From Physella acuta (lineage: Eukaryota; Mollusca; Gastropoda; Physidae), in assembly GCF_028476545.1 (NCBI RefSeq), contig NW_026732296.1:372001-436000 (forward strand): a DNA stretch of 64,000 bases, in the 5' to 3' direction. Position numbers and translations under genes: made by a program. Shown here one piece after another: positions 25,728 through 36,859 of this stretch (positions are counted from its first letter, which is position 1; each line of letters opens with the position of its first letter). Below the pieces are notes generated by a model that worked only from the letters and a program-made list of their open reading frames with translations, searched no databases and was not told where the DNA came from.

Positions 25728-26635
25728 TTAGTACCCGGAAGATGACGTAATGTTTTGATTGTAGTCTGAGGTCGGTGGCGAGCAGTGCAGCGGGTTGTTG
25801 GCCATGTGGCCACTTGGTGCCAACCCGACGAGCGATTGTGAAAACAAAGGTCCTTGGCAAGGCCGTTTCCCGAAAGGGCTGCCCAGGCTTTGGTGGCCCC
25901 CGTACATTGACCCCCACGGGGTCATCCCGCTGTGCAGGGGCGGCATGGAGGAAGATGACGTCATCCCCATGGGGGGCATTGAAGACGTCGGGGACAGGCC
26001 GGACTGGGCGGTGCCATCGTGTCCTAGATGACCCCCGCCCAGGTGGACTGGGGGCAACACCCCGTTTGGCAACCCCCGGGGGTGGGCGCTTAAACCCCTC
26101 GACATGCTGTTGGCGTTTCTGTTGCTGGGATCGTTGGCGACTGGGCTGCAGTTCTGGTTCAGGTACCCGGCGTCTGATGTTGCCACGTGGGCCAGGGACC
26201 AAATCTTTGGCCGGAGACCGTCAAGGTGGCCGCTGACCGAATCCGGGTAACCGCAGTTGACGTCGCTCAGCCCGGAGTCATCGCTGTTGGAACAGAGGGA
26301 GTCAGGGCTCTTGAGTGACGCCGACGACTCCATCGCTGACGCCATGCTGACTGAAGACGGCAGGTTCCCGCTGGCGACCCCACCGGACGACCCCATGTGG
26401 CTGTAGCCCAGGGTGACCGGGGGGAGGTTGAGGAAGCTGGGCGGGCCCTCCATTTTGATCTGGGGAGGGAGGAAATTCGGGGGTCGCCGGGGCAGGCACG
26501 GGTCCTGAAGGTGGGCAGGGGCGGCGTGGTGCGACCGGGAGAGGTGGGTGTCGGAGGGGGCGTCGTACATCCTGACAGTCCGCATGCTGGAGGTGGGGGA
26601 CGATCCTTCCGTGACGTCATCTGACAGCTGGCCCT
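25728..26635 (-). CDS. irx: irx, last coding exon: C-terminal regulatory region
   Basis: The exon supplies two bases finishing a Glu codon, then 301 codons and a stop at 25728-25730. It begins EGQLSDDVTEGSSPTSS after a TTCTATTTCAG acceptor. It is rich in Ser, Pro, Gly and Met, as expected for a disordered transcriptional domain. The clearest conserved block is LRPKIWSLAHVATS at about 26170-26215, equivalent to the PKIWSLA motif found C-terminal to the Iroquois homeodomain. The protein ends NITSSSGY. The phase agrees with the donor at 41884, giving an intron of about 15.2 kb. A further exon is unlikely because the frame closes cleanly after recognisable C-terminal sequence. The exon is far more GC-rich than its surroundings. 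Confidence 0.95.
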
Positions 26636-28315
26636 CTGAAATAGAAAAAAACAATGCGCAATTAACAAAATTATCAATTAAACTAATGAACAATCACGGT
26701 AATCATATAAACTGAATTTCCTTCACAATACAAAAAAAGATCAGTTTTCGCGAAAATTCTTAACCTCCATGACATAACAACAATGTTCGCATACAATTGT
26801 GTATTAGATTCACCCCTCTTCCACCCCAAACACAAACATTCCATTGTCCAGTTGAGGCCCTAGTTAATGTGTTGATTTGCGTGGCAGGCGATTTAAAAGC
26901 ATTACCACTTTAAGAAAATAAAGAAAACGTAATCATAAACCATCTAACAGAAATTTAAATTTAATGAACATATTCAGCTTCTAGACGAGAGCCAGATTAG
27001 ACTTTGAAATTTTATCTTTTGTATTTTTTTTCAAAAATCGTTCGATCGATTTTGATTTCTTTATCAAATATTGACCACTAACATGTTTTCTCAGTCGGTT
27101 TACGGTTTAAGTTTGGTTGTGTGTTAAGACTAAGCGTTAAAATAATCGTATTGGGTCTGAGTTATTTTACATTAGAGATTTCACATCTTATGATTTAAGT
27201 GGCTGCAGTTTGAAGAATTGGATCATAAAGCACTACGTAGGAAAACCTCCACTTACATACGTGCGAGAGGCTACGCGTATTTTGTTAATTGAGTTATATT
27301 TCGCCTCCTAAATCTCACGCAGTTACAAAAGAAGAAACTACCTCTTCAGAAAACCGAATTTTTTACCTCCTTTCTTTAACAATTTTTTCTGCAATAATTC
27401 TTCATTCCGATAGACGGAAGGCGGTCGAGGAAAAACAAAAGTAGCCAGGTTTTTGTCATGGTTGTTGCCATATTTTGACAGTAAGTGCGAGCCGGTGTCT
27501 GTCAGGTTTGGGGTGTCAGGGTTTCGGTGTCAGGCCTCGGGTTACCTTCCTGGTAGCCACGTCAGGAAAGCTGACGCCCAGGCCGTTATTGAAGAAAGAT
27601 TAAAGTCTGTCGCGGTGTCCAAAATTGCTGACATTTCTCAGGTAATGGGCCGTACGGAAGAGTGGGGAGCGGTTTGGGAGGGAGGCGTTTGGAGGGAGGG
27701 GTTTTGTGAGGAGGGTGAGATGACGGTCTAGGAGGGGAGGGATTTTGAGAGACAGGAGTAAGGATGGGAGGAATTGAAGGCGATGGGACAGGAGAAATGG
27801 GTTGTAATGTAAGGACCTCGTGAGGGGGTGCATGAACGGAAGTGTTTGTATCATATTTATGTAATGTAGGGGAGATGGGGTGGGTGGGTTGCAGGGTTTG
27901 TGTTTGTAGTTGAGGGATGCGGCGTATGACAGACGAGGGTGTTTGCTTAAAATACAAACATGTTTGACTACACATCAGCATGATTTATAACTGAGCTACA
28001 AAGATAAATGATGAATTGAAAGTTTAAAGAACAGTAAAAGGGGCTGAAGGGTTCCCGAACATGCAAATTTGAAATTATAAAAATCTAAAAAAAAAATTGA
28101 TTTGTTAATGTCAATTGAAGCTGGAGGACATTTATAATGTTAATTAACTATCTCGATCGTATTTCCCCATTCAAGTTACTGTAGTGTACACACATAACAA
28201 CGAACACCCCTCCTCTCATACAGTGCACCGCGTGTACGCACTTCTCTTCTTGTCTAAAAATAATTCTACATTATCAACCACATACGTTTCATTTAATACC
28301 CAATCTTTCATTTTT
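26636..28315. other. last irx intron, right-hand start of non-coding sequence
   Basis: It is mostly AT-rich. A GC-balanced unique stretch at 27450-27650 stands out. The run of GGGAGG words at 27650-27790 keeps a 131-codon minus-strand frame open by composition. Confidence 0.5.
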
Positions 28316-28945
28316 TTACTTTCTCGTATATACGAAGTATAGAGAAAATCTTGTAATCGTGCACACACAAAAAAAAAAAATCGAGATTTTTACAAATCTC
28401 GACGTTTTACACCTCAATGATAGGGAAAAACATAATTTTGCAATCTTGTCCGTATGTTTATGTGTCTGTCTGTGTGTCTGTCTTTCTGTGTGTAAACACG
28501 ATAACTTGAGTACCGTTACAGCTAGGTTGATGAAATTTCATATATAAGTATTTTATAAAAATCGTAGATCCTGATCAACTTTTGAGCGATTTCCGATAAC
28601 CGGAAGTGGTACTTTTTCTACTTTGAATTTTTCAAAAGCCTATACCTTGAGTACTATTTCAGATAGATAAAAGAAATTTCACATGTAAGTAAAAGATCTA
28701 ACTCTCTACCTTCTGTCAAATTTTGAGTAATTTCCGTTGACCGGAAGTACTAATTTACGCTATTTCCGATTTCTCAAAAACCGCATGTAAATTTATAAAG
28801 TACTAATAATATTGCGCACTATTATGCACAATTAATTTTTTATGAATTAATTAAAATTTGGACCGAATTAGTAGGCATGTCTAGCCAACCACGCCACACG
28901 CGTCATCACCTTCAATAGCTGCGCCATCACGTAATGGCTGCGTTC

Positions 28946-29000
28946 AAAAACCATTGCGCGCCTACTGAACATGATGTTCAGTAGGCGCGCAATGGTTTTT
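28946..29000. repeat. perfect 27-bp palindrome, 1-nt centre
   Basis: 28946-28972 is the exact reverse complement of 28974-29000. The arm includes CCATTGCGCGCCTACTGAAC. Confidence 0.97.
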
Positions 29001-29062
29001 AGTCATGTAACTCTATTGTAAATAAAACATGTAAAGTACTGAAAAAAAATTCTTAAAAAAAC

Positions 29063-29293
29063 GTTTTAATAACAAGCTTTTATGTAATGATGCACTAAAA
29101 AGTAGAAAATAAATTATAGACTACTATTTAAATAACTATAAAGAAAAGCGTGGGTGTCTTCCTTAACATTAGTAAAGGTATCCAATAGATACTAATGTGA
29201 CCCACGCTTTTCTTTATAGTTATTTAAATAGTAGTCTATAATTTATTTTCTACTTTTTAGTGCATCATTACATAATAGCTTGTTATTAAAACA
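29063..29293. repeat. foldback inverted repeat, arms of about 93 bp
   Basis: The left arm is 29063-29155 and the right arm 29200-29293, nearly perfect, with a spacer of about 44 nt. The arm shares CACTAAAAAGTAGAAAATAA and an inner CGTGGGT end with the hairpins at 16.8 and 17.5 kb, but the spacer is different. Confidence 0.9.
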
Positions 29294-29405
29294 TTGTTTA
29301 TGAATTATTTTTTTTTTTAAGTTTAAGTAATTAAAAATCATGTCTATATTCCAAGTTATATAAGAATATTCGAGAAAATTTAGGGGAGTTCACTCCCGGT
29401 TTATT

Positions 29406-30165
29406 TTAACATAGAAATACAAACGTTTAAAAATGTGTTTAAAATAATACCTACTCCATTATCTTTTAAAACGCAATACTAATTTGTTTCGGGGTTGTAT
29501 TTAATTTGCTATTTTATTTATGTCACGCCCGCTTGAAAAAAAAATTCAACCCAGTTTTGCGGAAAAACCCAGAACCTCTACCTCCCCCCCCCCCCCTCAT
29601 CCCATTCATACTTGCTTAAAGGTATACGAACTCTTTCCGTTATTTCCCTTGCCTCAATACTGCAATTAACGTTAATGTCAACACACTAAGCCTAAACGTT
29701 GAATTTCAATAAGTAATAGTTTCAAATAACACGAAAGTTTTCTGGCTTGACATATATCTGACTGGATTTATGTTTCACGTAAATACAAAAAAAAACAAAA
29801 CCCCACGACGTAATCAAGATAGGAGGCTCCGCTCCTTTGTCACACTAATTGTTATGCAAGCAATTAACATCCCCCTTTAATTAATGACCAGCTTCTCTTA
29901 AGTAATCAACTCGACAGTGGCGCAGCGGCTACCAAAGAGCGCAGTCGATCGGGAAACTCCGATAGATGGGGGTCGTTTGGTTGGGGGGGGGGGGGTGAAG
30001 GGAGTCTTGTTCAAATACCGTTCTGTAATTAAACCTCAGGGGTAGTCGTGACTGTGTGTGGGAGGTGATGTGTGTGTGTGTATGTGTGTGGGAAATGACA
30101 GGCTATCAAATTATTGTTTGCTGATAATATTCTAAATGAGGAGATGGGCGCGTTGACAGAAATTG
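29406..30165. other. intron, non-coding
   Basis: C-run near 29585 and G-run near 29983; nothing else recognised. Confidence 0.5.
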
Positions 30166-30169
30166 TGGA

Positions 30170-30245
30170 TAGAGTCAAATTAATTGCGAGTGGTACGTCG
30201 AGTCGTAGGGTCGAGGGTTCGAATCCCGAGTCGAAACGGGTCAAC
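30170..30245 (+). mobile_element. possible tRNA-like SINE head
   Basis: A B-box-like GGGTTCGAATCCC follows GAGTGGTACGTCGAGTCG; the rest is not assignable. Confidence 0.3.
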
Positions 30246-30324
30246 GGATGAAATAGATATGAATTTCAAGCGAGAGGTTACTATCGTTATCCAGCATGTC
30301 AGACGAGGCTAGTGACAGTCACAT

Positions 30325-30600
30325 GTACAAACCGACAACCCTAATGATCATGAAACCTACTGACCTACAAACCTACTGACCATCAAACCTACAGAACATG
30401 AAACCTACTGACCATCTAACATACTAATCGTGAAACCTACTAACCAACAAATCTACTAACCGATCAACCTACTTACCACTAAACCTAGTGAGCATCAAAT
30501 CTACTGACCATCAAACCTATTGTCAGACAACCTACTAACCGACAAACTTTTAGGCCATCAAACCTACTGATTGTCAAAACCTACTGTAGATATGTGTTAG
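30325..30600 (+). repeat. degenerate AAACCTACTGACC repeat
   Basis: Loose repeats of 12-15 bp built on AACCTACTGACCATC. A similar word dominates 35530-35970. Confidence 0.75.
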
Positions 30601-33600
30601 AAAACACACACAAAATAAAGTGACTGACACCCATCACGACATGTATCTACATACAACTCTCTACCTCAGTTACACCCCATAATTTAGATTTCACTTACTC
30701 GCCCCCCCCCCCCCTCCCTACAAGCTTATCCCTCCAAGCGAAACGATTTATGAGTTTGAACTTAGATATCTTAAGCTTATTTAAACATCAAACCCATTAA
30801 TGACTTTGCCAATCAACAATTTTAAAAAGTAGACACGTCTTCTTCAAAATTGTTGTAATTAGTAGGAAAAAAATAAAATAACTAAAGCTGTACTGTAAGT
30901 TAATCCACAAATCACGGATTATGTTTTTCTTTAATCCGACCACATAAGCAGTGACTAGTCCCCAGAAATGGACAATGTAGACTCAAGTGAGAAAAATAGG
31001 ATATTAAAAAATAATCCACATACAGGAATTTCAGAAATTATCCCCTTTAATGTATTTATTCCTGTTTATATTAAATGCAACTTTTATTTAGTTTTTACTG
31101 TCCTTTCTTTATACAAATGAGACTTTATTTATTAATTGTTAACATAATGAAAAGTAAAGTATAGAATAGTATAGTATAGATCACTTTCTGAACCGGACGG
31201 TCCACAGGGCAATTGAAGTAGAGTTCACCTGTTTATGTGACTTAGGCATGTAAAGGGATTGTGTGATCAGCCCCATACACAGATGTTCAAATATATATTT
31301 CAACGATTAAAACAAAACAAAAAACACAGCATGTAGAAAAATCTGGTACTTCTTCCGACCGGAAATTGCCGGCATTTTCAAATATCTACCAGTAACCTTC
31401 TAACTACTTTAATTTCAACTATCACGATAGAGAGGGAAAAGTTAGACCAATCGATTCATATCGACCCAGGGTTCAGTCAAAGACCTCAGCATCGGCTAGC
31501 TGGCTGTTTGTTGCAGAAAGTTTAAAACTAGAACCTCTGTGACGTGTTGGGAGGGGGAGATGGGGATTTCATGAATTAGAGTGCTCATGCGCAGAAGAAG
31601 TTTAAAGAGGGGAGGGACACGGAAAAAAAATTGGGCGTGCTATGATTGATGGTGGGCGGGGTTAATTAAATTTCACCTAATTTCGTTTCTGTGTTTTTGA
31701 TTTTAACAGACTATTTTTAACCGTCAACGCCATTTTGGTGATTGCTTTATCGTAGGCCCCCGCTACTGAACTGGTGTATCACACACCCCTTCCCCAACTT
31801 TACCTGTGGCAGACACCACTTCTAAACTTTACTGGTGTGTCATACACCCCTGCCCCAATTTTACTGGTGTCACACACCACTTCCCCAACTGAATGAGTGT
31901 ACATATACCCAGAATTATAAGGACACTATAGGCTGTGATTCGCTTTTCCAACCGTAAATTATAAACTGTTCATCAATATAGTCAAATAGTTCATTAATGT
32001 TATGTATCGATTTAACTGAACTAAAGATTTAAAAAAAAACATTCTCTATTTTTATTAAATATCTTCATGAATCAAACGAGTAACAAATTATCCAAGCTAT
32101 ATAACAATTAAAAATACAGAATCAAGTTTAACACGTTTTAACGTAGTAGATTCTATACAGTTTGATGAATCTAATAACAAACATAAAAAACCTTATAAAT
32201 AAAATAAAACAATATAAACTATCTGTATTGCCCTTCTACCCCCTCCCCCACCCCCACCCCTCATCCCCCATCTCGCACCTAAAGTAACTGACAGGCTGAC
32301 CTATTAAAATAATGTGTGGTCACTTAACTTAGAACAGATATCATGTTAGACCCAGTGACCTCGTTCAAATCAATACACGCAGATAGGGTTATTATGGTGT
32401 TACTTAGTTCGACTTGACCGTCGCGTGTTTTAATAACTGAAGGGGGGGGGGGATGTCTTGTTTAAGAGCAGGGGGGGGGGGGGGGGAGAGGACAGTAGAA
32501 GATTATAGGATGAGTAGGTTTTATTTTCTCGTATGGACCTAACAAAAGGTTTACATCTCTAGATAGTTTAACGCTCTGTTTTGACTCAACAATTTAAGTA
32601 CACGGCGAAAGAGAATGTAGACAAGGGTAATTTTTATCGGGAGTCATATTTTCAGTGGCCCATCGTCTTACAGCTCGTCCATAGTTTTATTCTGATGATC
32701 ACGGCTGTAGTTATACTGAGGATCACGGCTATAGTTTAGGATGGCACGCGATAGGGTTGTGGTTTCACACAACTAAGTTAAGCTCACGTTTAAAACCAAT
32801 CAGGGCGTCATGTTAATTAACTCCCTTAACAGATACGTGTATTGATTGTACCCAGAGTTATATCGGATTTATGAAATCATGTTTCAATACCCTTTGAGAA
32901 TCGACACGCTTTTCTTCTATTAAAGGTCCACTTGAGAGCATTAAAAAGGATAATAACACCGTTTCCGTGTCCACACATGCTTCTTTCCCTTGTGTCCATT
33001 CTGTTTAGCTGTTCATGACGTCATGAGTGAAACCTATGACATACCTGATCACGTGATAACCACGAACCATCACAGATGACCACAGTCGCAGGTCATTAAC
33101 CTCGTACTTTGTCAGCCCCTTATATTCGCCAGATAGCCGCCGTGACGTCAAGACGGATATCTGTGTTTTTGGGTCAAAGCTAAGTGGTCGCTCAAACATG
33201 ACAATGTGTCGGAGTTTATTTTATCAAAACAACTCTCAAGTAATGTAAAATTTTCTAGAAAAGCTAAAATATACATAAAAGTGTATAATAACAAGCTTTT
33301 AAATGCACCAAAACACAATTAAACATTTGCTTTAGTAAAAGAAAGCATTGATCGAGGATTTTTTTCAAAACATTTTGTGACAAAAAGCTGTTTTACCACT
33401 AAAGAAACCGTAAAGTTTGGTACATTAAAAAGCTCATCACTAAAGATGTTTTAAACCCGACTAATTTGGTGTTTTAATATAGCCCTATACGAATCACTTT
33501 GCAGGAGTTTTATCTGCGTTCTATTGACGTTCGTCTCGGCTATAGATTGTATAAACATTAGATGTGAACTCCAGCTCACTTGACAAAACGAGTTATCATT

Positions 33601-33626
33601 ATTACCTAGTAATCTTTCCCACTCCC
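30601..33626. other. intron, non-coding; possible regulatory blocks
   Basis: A SINE 3' fragment in reverse lies at 31190-31275. A short degenerate repeat with CACACACCACTTCCCCAACT lies at 31760-31900. G-runs occur at 32442-32484. Unique blocks at 32640-32950 and 33000-33210 look different from the AT-rich flanks. No exon was recognised. Confidence 0.5.
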
Positions 33627-33848
33627 CAGTAGCGTAGCGAGGGGGGGGGGGGATATGTCCCCGGGCGCCGACCTTAGGGGGCGCCAAAATGGGTTGGAAA
33701 AATAAATTGAAAGGTTGAGGGGGGTGCAAATAGAAAATTTGAGGGGGTGGGGGGAGGTGCAAATCGAAATCTTGAAGGAGAGGGGGGGGGGTGCAATCTT
33801 GGAGGGGGGTGCAAAATCGAAGGGTCGGGAAGGGTCGCTACGCCTCTG
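33627..33848 (-). mobile_element. hAT-type MITE, CAGTGGCGTAGC family, reversed
   Basis: It starts CAGTAGCGTAGCGAGG and ends GCTACGCCTCTG. The flanking 8-mers are CCACTCCC and CCCCTCCC (7 of 8). The internal GGTGCAAATCGAAA words are the reverse of those in the other copies. Confidence 0.85.
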
Positions 33849-34224
33849 CCCCTCCCCCACCCCTACCAACTCCCAAAAAAATCGTTAATGACAAAAATAA
33901 AGAAATAAAACCTCTTTACTAATAATAAGCTTTAAAAGCAATGAATCAGATAATATTTAAATTAAGTCAGTACTAATTGGATTCAAAATAGATATTCTTA
34001 CACTGTCATCGGAGATGAATGTATCTAAATCGATTGGAAGTGAGTTAAAATTGAATAACGAAATCTACCACAACTCACAAAAAAAAAACCCAAATGCAAA
34101 ACAACAAACAATAGACATTGTAAACTAACTAAGAACAAAAACGTAAAAATAAAATAATGGGCATACAGAAAATATCGTTGATGTAGTATAACTTTAATTA
34201 GCATCTGTTGTTAATATACCAGGG
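33849..34224. other. intron, AT-rich, nothing recognised
   Basis: No element or gene seen. Confidence 0.5.
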
Positions 34225-34232
34225 ACTATAAC

Positions 34233-34394
34233 CAGTGTTCCCTCTAAGCTGCGCGGTTGCGCGGCCGCGCAGCAGTTTTGAGCTACCGCGCAGTGATTTT
34301 GTAAAATAAATATATCATTGTATAAGACCTTTAGAACACCGCGCATAGAAAATACATTTTGCACATTAGCTTTTCCCCCTTAGAGGGAACATTG
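34233..34394. mobile_element. hAT-type MITE, CAGTGTTCCCTCTAA family
   Basis: The 162-bp element starts CAGTGTTCCCTCTAAG and ends TTAGAGGGAACATTG. Perfect 8-bp flanks ACTATAAC lie at 34225-34232 and 34395-34402. A GC-rich self-complementary core (GCGCGGCCGCGC) lies near the left end. Confidence 0.95.
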
Positions 34395-34863
34395 ACTATA
34401 ACAATACAATATCGTGATGCAGGATATGGCGTGTTTTAGCGCTTGAATGCGGGGAGGTCGAGACTCATAAAACAAACGGGACTAAAGGATCTGTGACAGG
34501 TGCTAATGGACGATCCAAGACTTCCGGTCATTAGGCCAGGGGCGATAACTCGACCTGCAGTTGGACTGATAACTCGCTATCCCAGGGGTAGCCAGCATGG
34601 GCGACTACCCCCGGGGATAATGTACTCTGTCTGCAGCAAGGGGCGGCTATCGACTCTTCGGTTTCAAGTTATCTGTTCGGTATGTCTGGATTGTTGAATA
34701 GCCGGTGAAGTGCTATCATCAAACAGACGCCGGCTTTGATAGGGATTAAGAGGGTGGTAGAGTGACCAGCGATGTTGGTCTACAAGTTGAATCCACTTTC
34801 TTCAACTTTCTCATGAATGAAATAGTTTTTGTTGGGGAGGGGGAGAAATTTGTGTATGTGTGC

Positions 34864-35018
34864 GTGTACGTGTACGTGTACGTGTACGTGTACGTGTACG
34901 TGTACGTGTACGTGTACGTGTACGTGTACGTGTACGTGTACGTGTACGTGTACGTGTACGTGTACGTGTACGTGTACGTGTACGTGTACGTGTACGTGTA
35001 CGTGTACGTGTACGGGTA
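34864..35018 (+). repeat. (GTACGT)n hexamer array
   Basis: About 25 hexamers in strict purine-pyrimidine alternation, followed by TACGGG variants to 35040. All six frames are open by period, so the predicted Val-Tyr, Arg-Val and Thr-Cys proteins are not genes. Confidence 0.97.
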
Positions 35019-35289
35019 CAAATACGGGTACGGGTACGGGAAGTAGGCGAATTTTTAACTGGATGTTGAATCTACATTTAAATCTACACTGGAAAATGAT
35101 ATATTTTCTGATTCCTGAAAGAAATACATAACATTCGACCCACATCAAAAGGACTGCATTATCACGACGCACGTTTCACATATCGATTGTCTCATCTTCT
35201 CTCTGGGGCTCTCATGTTCCTCATTTGGACGCTCAATACCAAATAATTTAATCCAGTATAGCACTATAATAAGTATACCCAAACCTTAC

Positions 35290-35530
35290 TAAAGGCTTGA
35301 TAGGTGGGGATAGCAACCCATCTTAGAGAGACATTTTCAAAATCAAGCAACAACTGCCTTGTAGTTTCTTCTTCCATGTACAAAGGCTATGGAAGAAAAT
35401 CCATTCAGAAAAGCAGTTAACGGCCTATGAGGCGTCTCCACGTAATCGAATACAACATGGCAAGATAGGGTCTGGATTATTCTCTCGGCTGAAGGGTCTT
35501 CAAGAAGCAGACGATCTACAGGGTAACCCA
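35290..35530 (+). mobile_element. fragment of the dimeric-head SINE seen at 40450
   Basis: It shares AAATCAAGCAACAACTGCCT, then TTGTAGTTTCTT and CAAAGGCTATGGAAG, with the 40450 element. It is diverged and lacks the tRNA head. Confidence 0.55.
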
Positions 35531-35975
35531 TTGACCAACCTACAGGCTAACATACTGACAAACCTGCTGACCAACCTGCTGATCAACCTGCTGATCAACC
35601 TGCTGATCAACCTGCTGACCAACATACTGACCGACATACTGACCAACCTACAGGCTAACCAACTGCCAACCTACAGGCTAACATACTAACCAACACACTG
35701 ATCAACCTACTGATCACTGACCAACCTACTGCCAACCTACTGAACAATCTACTGACCAACTGACCAACCTACAGGCCAACCTGATGACCAACCTACTGGC
35801 CAACCTACTGATAACATACTGATCACTGACCAACCTATTGACCAATTTACTGACCAACCTACTGACCAACCTACTGACCAACCTGCTGACCATCCTACTG
35901 ACCAACCTGCTGACTAACCTACTGACCAACGTGCTGACCAACATACTAACCAACCTACTGATCAACCTACATTAT
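35531..35975 (+). repeat. 12-bp CTGACCAACCTA repeat
   Basis: About 35 variable copies of CTGACCAACCTA/CTGATCAACCTG. The 79-codon minus-strand frame in it is a by-product. Confidence 0.9.
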
Positions 35976-36100
35976 AAAATTCTATGGCCGAATGCAAATA
36001 TATAGCAATTTTAAGATCTCTATAATATAACCAACAGATCAAGTCTCGTGTATCTGCATGTTAAAAGCATTGCTCATACATACGAGGTTAGATGGGTTTT

Positions 36101-36750
36101 TACTTTCTCGTATATACGAAGTATAGAGAAAGTATTGTAATCGTGCAAAAAAAAAAAATCGAGATTTTTACAAATCTCGACGTTTTACACCTCACTGATA
36201 CGAAAAAACATAATTTTGCAATCTTGTCCGTATGTCTGTGTGTCTGTCTGTCTGTCTGTCTGTGTGTAAACACGATTACTTGAGTACCGTTACAGCTAGG
36301 TTGATGAAATTTCATATATAGGTATTTTATCAAAATCGTAGATCCGTATCAACTTTTGAGCGATTTCCGACAACCGGAAGTGGTACTTTTTCAACTTTGA
36401 ATTTTTCAGAAGCCTATAACTTGAGTACTATTTCAGATAGATAAATGAAATTTCAAATGTAAGTAAAAGATCTAATTCTCTACCTTCTATAAAATTTTGA
36501 GTAATTTCCGTTGATCGGAAGTACTAATTTACGCTATTTCCGATTTCTCAAAAAACGCATGCAAATTTATAAAGAACTAACAATATTGCGCACTATTTCT
36601 TGGTGCGCAATTCTTTTTTTCTACTAGATTTTATTCTATTTTTAAAAGTTTAAGTAAACAAAAATCATGTCTATATTCCGAGTTGCCATCCCACGTAGTG
36701 TTATATTAGAATATTCGAGAAAGTTTAGGGGAGATCACTCCCGGTTTATT
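36101..36750 (+). mobile_element. TIR element, copy 2, without foldback insert
   Basis: It begins ACTTTCTCGTATATACGAAG and ends near TATTCGAGAAAGTTTAGG and CACTCCCGGTTTATT. It is collinear with 28318-29405 except for the hairpin insert. It carries the same TCGAGATTT/AAATCTCGA stem. It is non-coding, and the superfamily is unassigned. Confidence 0.8.
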
Positions 36751-36859
36751 TCCTTTATTAACCACATAAGTCCAGTTTTCATCTTTGGTCTTTACATTAT
36801 GCCAAAATCATGTTTGTATTTATTTGATTACGTACCTATGATTTATTCAGGTAATTTGC

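Larger units (their letters stand above)
28318..29405 (+). mobile_element. TIR element, copy 1, carrying foldback insertions
   Basis: It begins ACTTTCTCGTATATACGAAG and ends near TATTCGAGAAAATTTAGG, imperfect inverted ends. It shares a body of over 400 bp with 36101-36750 (TTGAGTACCGTTACAGCTAG, TTTTGAGCGATTTCCGA, CCGGAAGT). A small stem TCGAGATTT/AAATCTCGA lies near 28380. Relative to the other copy it carries about 450 bp extra with two hairpins. It is non-coding. Confidence 0.8.

Noticed and set aside
25705-26236. Other frames of 136-165 codons over the last irx exon
   Set aside because: They are alternative-frame shadows of the GC-rich coding exon.
34746-35172. Val-Tyr, Arg-Val, Thr-Cys and His-Val repeat proteins
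   Set aside because: All six frames of the GTACGT array are open.
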